From a virus, in the IMG/VR virus record IMGVR_UViG_3300027963_003641, positions 1 through 34,227 of that record: DNA of 34,227 nt, one strand, 5' to 3'. A program made the position numbers and the translations under genes. The notes beneath the pieces were generated by a model. It worked only from the letters and a program-made list of their open reading frames with translations, searched no databases and was not told the DNA's origin. Numbering within the stretch: position 1 is the first letter of the stretch; every line of letters starts with the position of its first letter. Below are positions 8,056 to 15,315 of the stretch, piece after piece.

Positions 8056-8084
8056 TTTACAAACTCCGCCGCCTATGCTATACT
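8056..8084 (+). promoter_or_regulatory. sigma70-like promoter of the queD-like gene
   Basis: TTTACA (8056-8061), a 17-base spacer and TATACT (8079-8084) form a good host-type promoter. The predicted start is at about 8091, which is the first base of the Shine-Dalgarno TAGGAG. The resulting leader is about 15 bases. The -10 box lies in the loop of the hairpin at 8072-8094. Confidence 0.65.
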
Positions 8085-8094
8085 TTAACATAGG
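8072..8094 (+). promoter_or_regulatory. hairpin overlapping the queD-like ribosome-binding site
   Basis: CCTATG (8072-8077) and CATAGG (8089-8094) form a 6-base-pair stem with an 11-base loop. The 3' arm contains AGG of the Shine-Dalgarno TAGGAG (8091-8096). Read-through or late-promoter RNA would contain both arms; RNA started at about 8091 lacks the 5' arm and leaves the site free. T4 uses this arrangement at genes such as e and soc. Confidence 0.5.
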
Positions 8095-8105
8095 AGAAAA
8101 ACAGC

Positions 8106-8612
8106 ATGACAACATTAAATCCCGTAGTTTACAAATACACCTCAACCAAAGAGTATCACGACGCATTTCCATGTGCGTATAGACAGTGGAGGAGCGATAG
8201 CCATTGTAATTTGATACACGGATATTCATTCTCAATGAAGTTCTATTTTGGAACTAACGAACTGGATGTGCGTAACTGGGCCGCCGACTATGGCGGGCTC
8301 AAAGAACTAAAGAAAACATTAGAAGATCAATTTGATCACACACTTATTGTGGCACAGGATGATCCTGAAATGGAGACATTTAAACTGCTACAAGAGCGGA
8401 ACATGGCCAAGGTTGTGGTATTGCCCCGGCTGGGTTGCGAAGGTTTATCTGACATGCTATACAAATATGTGAATGGCGTTTACATTCCCGAAATGTGGGG
8501 TCCAGGTGAAGCGGCTCGTTTATGGTGCTATCGTGTGGAAGTTCGCGAAACACAGGCCAATATGGCTTTCCGTGAAGGTCATCGTGAATGGAATGAAGAT
8601 TTATTTGCTTGA
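8106..8612 (+). CDS. queD: 6-carboxytetrahydropterin synthase-like protein (QueD/PTPS family) with altered zinc site
   Basis: QueD turns dihydroneopterin triphosphate into 6-carboxytetrahydropterin, the second step to preQ0. This 168-residue protein keeps the fold signature: FPCAYRQW, the catalytic-type Cys34 in SDSHCNLIHGYS, YGGLKELK, and FDHTLIV with the Asp77/His78 relay, then C-terminal YRVEVRET. In typical QueD the three zinc histidines sit in AAH and HGH; here these read AY(25) and H(38)GY(40), so two of three are tyrosine. An HGY variant occurs in some bacterial relatives as far as I recall, but the AYR change is unusual. It is longer than the usual 120-140 residues. Context with folE and queE supports the pathway; activity is uncertain. 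Confidence 0.75.
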   Translation: MTTLNPVVYKYTSTKEYHDAFPCAYRQWRSDSHCNLIHGYSFSMKFYFGTNELDVRNWAADYGGLKELKKTLEDQFDHTLIVAQDDPEMETFKLLQERNMAKVVVLPRLGCEGLSDMLYKYVNGVYIPEMWGPGEAARLWCYRVEVRETQANMAFREGHREWNEDLFA

Positions 8613-8623
8613 TAATATACGCA

Positions 8624-8631
8624 TATAAATA
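8624..8631 (+). promoter_or_regulatory. T4-type late promoter box TATAAATA before the first GT2 gene
   Basis: An exact TATAAATA lies 8 bases before the ATG at 8640. By T4 spacing the RNA would start at about 8637, leaving a leader of only about 3 bases. The bases between box and ATG are T-rich and contain no Shine-Dalgarno sequence, so a leaderless or nearly leaderless mRNA is predicted. Confidence 0.55.
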
Positions 8632-8639
8632 TTTTTCCA

Positions 8640-9530
8640 ATGACAAACGAATACAGCATAGCAGTCTTACTGCCCACACGTAGCCGCACTGATGCACTTA
8701 CTTCAAGTGTAACTAGTATTATAGATTTGGCCAACAATGTTTCTCGCATACAACTAATCTTTGGATTTGACGACGATGATGAAATAGGTTTGAATCATTT
8801 TAAAACGGTGATTCAACCATTTTTGGACAAACGTGGGGTGTCTTACGAGGCCCAAGCATTTAAAAGCATGGGCTATGCTGGACTCAATCGCTACTACAAT
8901 CATCTAGCCAAGTCAACTTCAGCCGACTGGTTGTTTGTGTGGAACGATGACGCCGTAATGGAGACACAGGGCTGGGACTCAGTTATCGAACAATACACTG
9001 GCCAATTCAAACTGTTAAAAGTTCACACTCATAACGATCACCCTTACAGTATTTTTCCTATAATGCCAAGAGCATGGTATGATCTAATGAATCATCTCAG
9101 TCGCCATCAAATGATCGATGCTGAACTAAGTCAACTGGCTTTCTTGCTGGATATCATGCAAGTGATTGAAGTTGATGTCACACACAACCAAGTTGAGTTG
9201 ACCAAAGATGCAACTGATCCTCTCAAACCCAAGGTAAGATTTGAAGGTAACCCTGCTAATCCGCATGATTTCCATAATCCTCAAACCAGTGCTCGACGCT
9301 ATCAGGATTGTGATACTATTGCTGAATACATGCGCTCAATTGACCTAGATACTTCTTGGTGGGAAGGCGTCAAGAGTGGAAAAAGTTATCCCTGGGAAAA
9401 ATTAATTGCCTTGGATATCAACAAACAAATGAGTCAATTTGTAATGGAACTTGATGAGCGTGGGCAGGTCATGTCCTACGGCAAAGATCAAAAGAGTGAA
9501 GATGTCCGGAGGACGCTTGCAACAAAATAA
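8640..9530 (+). CDS. GT2-like (GT-A fold) glycosyltransferase, copy 1
   Basis: The 296-residue protein begins with IAVLLPTRSRTDAL and a helix, the usual start of GT2 enzymes. LIFGFDDDDE gives an acidic nucleotide-binding stretch, and ADWLFVWNDDAVMETQGWD matches the DxD-type metal/donor site. A second half with FKLLKVHTHNDHPYSIFPIMPRAW and a DAELSQLAFLLDI helix is shared almost word for word with the gene at 11138, so the two are paralogs. It would transfer a sugar from a nucleotide donor in the cytoplasm; donor and acceptor are unknown. The sugar-methyltransferase and cupin genes lie between the two copies. A T4-late box sits immediately upstream. Confidence 0.75.
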   Translation: MTNEYSIAVLLPTRSRTDALTSSVTSIIDLANNVSRIQLIFGFDDDDEIGLNHFKTVIQPFLDKRGVSYEAQAFKSMGYAGLNRYYNHLAKSTSADWLFVWNDDAVMETQGWDSVIEQYTGQFKLLKVHTHNDHPYSIFPIMPRAWYDLMNHLSRHQMIDAELSQLAFLLDIMQVIEVDVTHNQVELTKDATDPLKPKVRFEGNPANPHDFHNPQTSARRYQDCDTIAEYMRSIDLDTSWWEGVKSGKSYPWEKLIALDINKQMSQFVMELDERGQVMSYGKDQKSEDVRRTLATK

Positions 9531-10737
9531 TATAACAGTCAGTGGCCTGATTACCGAGTGTGTTGTTTCAAACGCACCAGTTACAAAAATACTTGACTTT
9601 GGTCAGCATGCCTATGCTGATACATTTGTTCGACCAGACCAACTACATCTCAGTGAGCCTGTGTTTCCATTACAGGTATATCTCAATAGTGATTCAGGCA
9701 GTATACAACTGGGCTACGTTAGTTCGGCCCAAGATCGCTACAACCTCTACAGTTACAGTTATACTTCTAGCAACAGTCAAACAGCCAGAAGCCACTGGGA
9801 TGAATATGCTCAAACAATCAAAGGCCGTGGGCGCACAGGCCTAGTGGTAGAAATTGGCAGTAACGACGGATACCTAGTGGGACAGTTTGACAATGCTGTG
9901 GGTGTAGACTCTAGCACCGAAATGTGTGCATTGGCCCAAGAAAAAGGCATTAAAACTGTTAATGCGCTGTTTGATAGCGTCACCGCTGACTTGATAAAAA
10001 ACACACACGGTACCGCAGGTGTAATCATTGCCAACAATGTGTTTAACCATGCCAACGATCCTGTGATGTTTGCTCGGAGCGTGGCAGAACTACTATCAGA
10101 TACAGGAGAGTTTGTGTTTGAAGTTCCGTATTGGCTCAGCATGATTGAGTCAGGAAGATTCACAGACATGGTGTATCATGAGCACCCTACTTACTTTACT
10201 ATAAAAATGGCCTGGAACTTGCTGAAGACTGCTGGATTAGAAATCACTGATTTTGATGTGGTCAACTATCACGGTGGCAGTCTACGAGTGTTTGCTCGTC
10301 GGGATACTGGTGCGGATATGCCGGTCAAGATTCAAGATGCTATAGTGAGAGAAACACAGATGGGTTTGTTTGACCTTGCATTTTATCAAAACTTACAATT
10401 GCGATTTGAGCAAGAAAAAATCAAATGGTTGACCGACTTTTACCAATTGCTCAGTCAAGACCCTGATGCTGTTGTGATAGGCGTAGGTGCCGCTGCCAAA
10501 GCCAATACCTGGTTAACTTGGCACGGTCTTGACAAAACAGTGATACAGTGTATTGCTGATGCCAGCAGTCACAAACAAGGCAAGTATACTCCGTTGAGTA
10601 GAATTCCTATCGTGTCGGATCAAGAGTTTGCCAAGCATGATACACCATATGCTTTGATCATGAGTTGGAACATTCAGCACCACCTACAACAAGCCATATT
10701 AAATATCAATCCCAACACAAGGTTTATATCACAATGA
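9502..10737 (+). CDS. TcaB9/TcaB3-type sugar C-methyltransferase-like protein lacking zinc cysteines
   Basis: I choose the ATG at 9502 (411 residues), 29 bases inside the previous gene; an open frame extends further upstream but only inside that gene. The layout is the three-part one of SAM-dependent sugar C-methyltransferases: an N-terminal zinc-domain equivalent (ILDFGQHAYADTFVRP to about residue 70), a SAM domain with VVEIGSNDGYL (116-125) and IIANNVFNHANDP, VYHEHPTYFT at the catalytic region, and a C-terminal domain with IGVGAAAKANTWL. The four zinc cysteines map to Cys20, Ser23, Asn62 and Ser65, so the zinc site is gone. Related enzymes methylate 3- or 4-keto NDP-sugars. The substrate here is unknown. 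Confidence 0.78.
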   Translation: MSGGRLQQNNITVSGLITECVVSNAPVTKILDFGQHAYADTFVRPDQLHLSEPVFPLQVYLNSDSGSIQLGYVSSAQDRYNLYSYSYTSSNSQTARSHWDEYAQTIKGRGRTGLVVEIGSNDGYLVGQFDNAVGVDSSTEMCALAQEKGIKTVNALFDSVTADLIKNTHGTAGVIIANNVFNHANDPVMFARSVAELLSDTGEFVFEVPYWLSMIESGRFTDMVYHEHPTYFTIKMAWNLLKTAGLEITDFDVVNYHGGSLRVFARRDTGADMPVKIQDAIVRETQMGLFDLAFYQNLQLRFEQEKIKWLTDFYQLLSQDPDAVVIGVGAAAKANTWLTWHGLDKTVIQCIADASSHKQGKYTPLSRIPIVSDQEFAKHDTPYALIMSWNIQHHLQQAILNINPNTRFISQ

Positions 10738-11141
10738 AATCATACAACATTTATGCCGACCATAATCTAACCGGACTTGGTTTTTTCTCAGATGACCGCG
10801 GTACTATTACTGATATATTTTATATGGCCAATATGAATCACGGCTGTGTTATTACTAATCAACCAGGTGCGGTGCGTGGCAATCATTATCATAAATTTAC
10901 CACACAGTATACTTACATATTGTCAGGGACATTAACCTACTATAGTAAAAGTATAGGCGGAGATGAGCCAACAGATGTTTTCAATGCTGTGGCAGGAGAC
11001 ATAATTATCAGTGAACCTCTTGAAATACACGCCATGCGGGCCGGTCCGGAAGGGTGTACCTTTATTGCTTTTGCTGAAGGTCCTAGGGGCGGTGCAGATT
11101 ACGAATCTGATACCTATCGGGTCGAAAGTGTTGTTGAATGA
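10734..11141 (+). CDS. cupin protein of the FdtA/WxcM sugar-processing type
   Basis: Starting at the ATG at 10734, which overlaps the previous stop (ATGA), the protein has 135 residues. GAVRGNHYHKFTTQYTYILSG is the cupin motif found in dTDP-sugar 3,4-ketoisomerases (FdtA) and WxcM-like proteins (RGNHAHK there), and DIIISEPLEIHAM is the second cupin motif with a His. The N-terminal FFSDDRGTITDIF recalls RmlC-like epimerases. Such enzymes isomerise or epimerise keto-sugar nucleotides. The location between a C-methyltransferase and a GT2 gene supports sugar nucleotide processing. Whether it is an isomerase, an epimerase or a binding protein cannot be decided by eye. Confidence 0.72.
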   Translation: MKSYNIYADHNLTGLGFFSDDRGTITDIFYMANMNHGCVITNQPGAVRGNHYHKFTTQYTYILSGTLTYYSKSIGGDEPTDVFNAVAGDIIISEPLEIHAMRAGPEGCTFIAFAEGPRGGADYESDTYRVESVVE

Positions 11142-11965
11142 GTACAAACGAATTTAAAGTTGCTGCCTTGATTCCCACTAGAGGGCGCACCAAGCCACTT
11201 GAAAAATCAATTAAAAGTTTGATTGAGCAAGCAGAACATCCTGACACAATACAAATTTTGATTGCATTTGACAACGATGATATTAAAATTATCAAATACT
11301 TTCAACAGGGCATACAGCCCTGGATGGACGATAACAACGTTAATTACACTGTGTTGAGTATGGATCGCCTGGGTTATCAAAATCTAAATTTATACTACAA
11401 CAAGTTAGCCGAGTATTCAAATTCAGACTGGTTGATGGGATGGGGAGATGATTCGATCATGGAAACCAAAGGATGGGATACTAAAATTGCTCAACACGAT
11501 GGTGAATTTAAATTACTCAAAGTTCATACTCACAATGAACATCCTTACAGTATATTTCCCATAATACCAAGAGCATGGTACATGTTGCGTGAAACATTCA
11601 GTACACATCAAATGCCCGATGCTGAACTTAGTCAAATAGCCTATATGTTAGATATTGTAGAAATAATCGATGTTTCGGTAATACACGATCGTGCTGATTT
11701 GACTGGTAATAATCGTGATGCTACTCATCAAAATCGTGTGAGTTTTGAAGGCAACCCAGACGATCCTAGAGACTTCCATCATAAAAATAATATCAATCGT
11801 CGTCATTCTGTTTGTGAAATGTTTTCTAGATATCTCAAAACTCAAGGAGTTGACATATCTTTTTGGGAGAATATTATAGCAGGAAAACAAGATCCTTGGG
11901 AAAAACTCAAACTCAATGATATAAATCAACAAATGGTTCAAAAAATTATTAGATTGCCAGATTAA
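11138..11965 (+). CDS. GT2-like (GT-A fold) glycosyltransferase, copy 2
   Basis: The 275-residue paralog of the 8640 gene shows the same order of motifs: VAALIPTRGRTKPLEKS, ILIAFDNDD, DWLMGWGDDSIMETKGWD, FKLLKVHTHNEHPYSIFP and a PDAELSQIAYMLDI helix, then FEGNPDDPRDFHH. The gene is more AT-rich than its paralog, suggesting that the pair diverged some time ago or was gained from a related phage. It overlaps the cupin stop by 4 bases and is followed after 3 bases by the E1-alpha gene. The two copies may add successive sugars or use different acceptors. Confidence 0.75.
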   Translation: MSTNEFKVAALIPTRGRTKPLEKSIKSLIEQAEHPDTIQILIAFDNDDIKIIKYFQQGIQPWMDDNNVNYTVLSMDRLGYQNLNLYYNKLAEYSNSDWLMGWGDDSIMETKGWDTKIAQHDGEFKLLKVHTHNEHPYSIFPIIPRAWYMLRETFSTHQMPDAELSQIAYMLDIVEIIDVSVIHDRADLTGNNRDATHQNRVSFEGNPDDPRDFHHKNNINRRHSVCEMFSRYLKTQGVDISFWENIIAGKQDPWEKLKLNDINQQMVQKIIRLPD

Positions 11966-11968
11966 CAT

Positions 11969-12904
11969 ATGAATATTGATAAATTATACCAGTCAATAAA
12001 AACAATTAGGCGAGTGGAAGAAGTTGTTGCCAAAATATATCCTACCGACAAAATTAAAAGTCCAGTACACTTGGGAATTGGGCACGAAGCCGTTCAAGTG
12101 GGTGTGTGTGAAAACTTACAAAAACAAGATGTGGTGTTTGGATACTATCGAAGTCATCCACTGTATTTGGCCAAAGGCGGCAACCTCAATGCCATGATGG
12201 CCGAATTGTATGGAAAAATTACTGGGTGTGCCAAAGGATGGGGTGGTAGTATGCATCTGGTTGACATTGAACACAATGTAATGTCTACCACTGCTATTGT
12301 AGCATCAAGTGTTCCAAACGCAGTAGGCTACGCTTATGCACTTAAACTTCAAAAATCCAATCAGGTGGTTGTTAGTTTCTTTGGTGATGGCGCTACTGAA
12401 GAAGGTGTAGTATCAGAAAGTTTGAATTTTGCCGCACTTAAGAAATTACCTATTTTGTTTGTGTGTGAAAACAACGAGTTGGCTATTCATACCAAGCGCA
12501 CTCAACGTCAGGCCGTGCTTGACATCTGTGGACGTGCCAGAGCCATTGGTGTTCCGGCAACGCATATCGATGAATACAATATAGAAACAATTTACAACAT
12601 CGCCGGTGATCTTGTTGAAAAAATACGAAATGGCTCGGGTCCACAGTTTTTAGAAATTGCCACGAGTCGTTGGTTAGAGCACGTTGGTCCCGGCGAAGAT
12701 TTTAAATTGGGGTACAGAACCGAAGATGAGGTAGCACCGTATCGAGCACAGGACGAAGTTGAACGACTGGGCAAGCAACTGAATCCTGCGGTTCGAGCAC
12801 AAATTGATCAAGAGATTGAACACAAAATTGCTCAAGCAGTTGAGTTTGCAGAGTCTAGCGAATTTCCGCCACAACAGGAATTGTTAAAATATGTCTACAA
12901 GTAA
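11969..12904 (+). CDS. thiamine-diphosphate-dependent dehydrogenase E1 component, alpha subunit-like
   Basis: The 311-residue protein matches E1-alpha of pyruvate/2-oxo-acid dehydrogenases: VFGYYRSHPLYLAKG (about 57-70), GGSMHLVD, a GDGATEEG (139-146) to NN (168-169) ThDP-magnesium motif, and SRWLEHVGP near residue 240. It forms an alpha2beta2 ThDP enzyme with the product of the next gene, which it overlaps by 14 bases. No E2 or E3 gene is in the window, so it may not feed a lipoyl complex. In avilamycin and trioxacarcin biosynthesis similar E1 pairs attach two-carbon branches to NDP-sugars; the sugar genes around it make that a fair hypothesis. No Shine-Dalgarno site is obvious. Confidence 0.85.
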   Translation: MNIDKLYQSIKTIRRVEEVVAKIYPTDKIKSPVHLGIGHEAVQVGVCENLQKQDVVFGYYRSHPLYLAKGGNLNAMMAELYGKITGCAKGWGGSMHLVDIEHNVMSTTAIVASSVPNAVGYAYALKLQKSNQVVVSFFGDGATEEGVVSESLNFAALKKLPILFVCENNELAIHTKRTQRQAVLDICGRARAIGVPATHIDEYNIETIYNIAGDLVEKIRNGSGPQFLEIATSRWLEHVGPGEDFKLGYRTEDEVAPYRAQDEVERLGKQLNPAVRAQIDQEIEHKIAQAVEFAESSEFPPQQELLKYVYK

Positions 12905-13943
12905 TCGATCTATATCTTATGTAGAAGCAATTCGAGAAGCCACCGCTATCGAGATGTCCCGTGACAGCAATGTTGTACTGTTTGGTCTTGATGTTGATGA
13001 TCCAAAAGGCACGTTTGGCACCACCAAGGGATTGGCAGAACAGTTTGGTGCTGACAGATGTTTTGGAACTCCGTTGGCTGAAGATGGCATGACTGGTGTT
13101 GCTGTTGGCATGGCCTTGGCTGGTCTACGTCCCATACACAATCATTATCGCATGGACTTTGCAACCTTGGCCATGAATCAATTGATCAATGTAGCAGCCA
13201 AGACACATGCCATGTCCGGCGGTATGCAAAATGTGCCCATGGTGGTACGTATGTTGATTGGTAAAAGTTGGGGCAATGGATCGCAACATACACAAAGTCT
13301 TTATCCGCTGTTCATGAACATACCCGGCATTAAAATATGTGCGCCCAGTACACCATATGATGCAAAAGGATGTTTGGAATATGCCATCCGTGACAACAAT
13401 CCTGTCATCATGGTCGAGCATAGAATGCTATACTACAGCACTGGTCATGTACCCGAAGGTGAATTATTGGTAGCACCCGGCAAAGCACGAGTGCTTGTTC
13501 CCGGCACGGATGTGACCTTGGTTGGTATCAGTTACCAATCAGTAGAATGTATGCGAGCACAAAATTATCTTGCAGATATTGGGATCAGTGCAGAAGTTAT
13601 TGATCCAATTTGGTTATCGCCAATGGACATAGACACTATTGAAGCCAGTGTACGCAAAACAAAGAATCTTGTGGTGGTTGACAATGCCTGGACCATATGT
13701 GGTGCTGGTAGCGAAATCATTGCCAGTTTACATGAACGCCTGGGTGATATTGCTTGGCGGTCCAAGCGACTGGGTTTTGCCACAACACCATGCCCCACTA
13801 CTCCTTCGTTAGAAGATCACTTCTATCCCACAGGACAATCAATTGCTGCCACAGCAAATGATCTTGTTAACGGTGGTGCTCAATATTGGTATCCAACTGC
13901 CAAGGACGAACTTAAATCTGTTGAATTCAAAGGACCGTTTTGA
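12891..13943 (+). CDS. thiamine-diphosphate-dependent dehydrogenase E1 component, beta subunit-like
   Basis: The 350-residue protein is colinear with E1-beta (PdhB/BkdB/AcoB type). SYVEAIREATAIEMSRD opens the pyrimidine-binding domain. RCFGTPLAEDGMTGVAVGMALAGLRPI contains the glutamate that activates the ThDP aminopyrimidine. KICAPSTPYDAKGCLEYAIRDNNPVIMVEH is the standard segment before the transketolase C-terminal domain, which begins near VLVPGTDVTLVGIS and includes VVVDNAW. Its end reads into the TTGA start of the following SDR. A complete alpha/beta pair suggests a functional ThDP enzyme. The substrate (pyruvate, branched 2-oxo acid or other) cannot be deduced. Confidence 0.86.
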   Translation: MSTSNRSISYVEAIREATAIEMSRDSNVVLFGLDVDDPKGTFGTTKGLAEQFGADRCFGTPLAEDGMTGVAVGMALAGLRPIHNHYRMDFATLAMNQLINVAAKTHAMSGGMQNVPMVVRMLIGKSWGNGSQHTQSLYPLFMNIPGIKICAPSTPYDAKGCLEYAIRDNNPVIMVEHRMLYYSTGHVPEGELLVAPGKARVLVPGTDVTLVGISYQSVECMRAQNYLADIGISAEVIDPIWLSPMDIDTIEASVRKTKNLVVVDNAWTICGAGSEIIASLHERLGDIAWRSKRLGFATTPCPTTPSLEDHFYPTGQSIAATANDLVNGGAQYWYPTAKDELKSVEFKGPF

Positions 13944-14542
13944 AAACTGCTGTAATCATTGGTGCCAATAGTGACATTGCCAAGAGCGCCATACAACTGC
14001 TAGAAAAACAATATCACATTGTGGCTGTTGGTCGAGAAACAATCGATCTTGATGATCCCACTAGTGATATGCGTATCGGCATGATATTGACCATGGCCGA
14101 ACCAGACGTGATTGTTAATTGTGCCGGTGTATTCGATGGTGATAACACATTGGATTACGATACTGTATTTAATGTGAACTTAAAAAGTAACTGGTCTGTG
14201 ATCAACTATTATATTAAAAATCCACCTGCCAAGTCTGTTAAATTTGTTATGATAGGGTCAAGTGCCTACAAACAAGGGCGTAAAAACTTTATTTTATACA
14301 GCGCCAGCAAGGCGGCGTTGTTCAACATGTGGCAAGGTGCTAGTGAATTTGTCCATGACAATTTGAAACTGGGACTGATTAACCCGGTTCATGTACATAC
14401 CAAAATGGTAGCGCATAAACCACACCCAAATCCAGATATTTGTTTGGAACCAATTGATGTTGCCAAAGAGATTGCAAATTTATGCAACATGACACAAAGT
14501 CGCTACATAGATATAGATTACAAAATTAAGGAGACTGTATGA
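13940..14542 (+). CDS. short-chain dehydrogenase/reductase (SDR), TTG start
   Basis: A 200-residue SDR translated from TTG at 13940, which overlaps the stop of the E1-beta gene (TTGA). KTAVIIGANSDIAKSAI is the cofactor loop, VIVNCAGVFDGDN the NNAG equivalent, VMIGSSAYKQG the serine strand, and LYSASKAALFN the YxxxK motif. All catalytic residues are present. It is only distantly similar to the 3862 SDR, though both are short. Position after the E1 pair and before the UDP-sugar dehydrogenase suggests reduction of a keto group introduced on a sugar. The next gene overlaps by 4 bases and has a clear AAGGAG. Confidence 0.78.
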   Translation: MKTAVIIGANSDIAKSAIQLLEKQYHIVAVGRETIDLDDPTSDMRIGMILTMAEPDVIVNCAGVFDGDNTLDYDTVFNVNLKSNWSVINYYIKNPPAKSVKFVMIGSSAYKQGRKNFILYSASKAALFNMWQGASEFVHDNLKLGLINPVHVHTKMVAHKPHPNPDICLEPIDVAKEIANLCNMTQSRYIDIDYKIKETV

Positions 14543-15315
14543 AAGTAGGAGTTATTGGAAAAGGTACTGTGGGCTCAGCAGTATATGATGGACTTGAAGG
14601 GCAAGGACACGACATGAGTTTTTACGATCCAAAAATCGAAGGCTCTAAACTTGAAGACATTTTAAATACTGAATGTGTGTTCTTGAGCGTACCTACAGAT
14701 AGCACAGTCGAAGGCGACTGTGATACCAGCATAGTAGAAAAAGTTTGTAAGGAACTTTCAGACGCACACTACAAAGGTCTAGTGGGAATCAAAAGCACAG
14801 TGGTTCCAGGAACTACTGATCGTATGAAATTAACATATCCCACACTGCGTATGTGCAACGTGCCCGAGTTTCTTCGGGCAAAAACCGCCCTGGCAGATTT
14901 TATTTACAATCACGACGTGTTGGTAATTGGAGTTTACAATGATGCAGACTTCGAGTTAGTTAAAAAGATACATGGCTTTATTCCACGAAACGTAGTTCAG
15001 GTAGCACCTATTGAGGCTGAAATTATCAAATACTTTAACAACGTGCATCATGCAGTTAGTGTGACGTTTGGTAACATCATCTATGAAGTTTGTCAACGCA
15101 TTGGTGCCGATTATAACAATGTGTACAACGCCATCATCAAACGCGATTGTATTAACCCTCATTACTTGTTGGTCAATGAAAAATTCCGAGCATTTGGGGG
15201 ACATTGCTTGCCAAAAGATACCATGGCACTCAACAACTTGATTAAAAAACTTGGACTAGAGTTTGGAATGATTCAGGCGGCGTTTGATGACAACGAAAGG
15301 ATCAAAAATGACTAA
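14539..15315 (+). CDS. short UDP-glucose/GDP-mannose dehydrogenase-like protein
   Basis: The family oxidises the C6 hydroxyl of a nucleotide sugar to a uronic acid with two NAD+. This 258-residue protein has KVGVIGKGTVGSAV (NAD loop), VFLSVPTDS, IKSTVVPGTTDRM, a central dimer helix with AEIIKYFNNVHHAVSVTFGN, and AFGGHCLPKDT with the catalytic Cys223. Normal members have about 390-450 residues; here the chain ends soon after the cysteine, so the C-terminal UDP-binding Rossmann domain is missing. The frame is not broken and the next gene follows normally, so this is a compact natural form rather than a sequencing break. Substrate binding would have to differ from the standard. A good AAGGAG precedes the ATG. 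Confidence 0.8.
   Translation: MKVGVIGKGTVGSAVYDGLEGQGHDMSFYDPKIEGSKLEDILNTECVFLSVPTDSTVEGDCDTSIVEKVCKELSDAHYKGLVGIKSTVVPGTTDRMKLTYPTLRMCNVPEFLRAKTALADFIYNHDVLVIGVYNDADFELVKKIHGFIPRNVVQVAPIEAEIIKYFNNVHHAVSVTFGNIIYEVCQRIGADYNNVYNAIIKRDCINPHYLLVNEKFRAFGGHCLPKDTMALNNLIKKLGLEFGMIQAAFDDNERIKND

Noticed and set aside
8612-8640. Hairpin around the TATAAATA box before the first GT2 gene
   Set aside because: Only a 5-bp AATAT/ATATT pairing in AT-rich sequence is possible, which is expected by chance.
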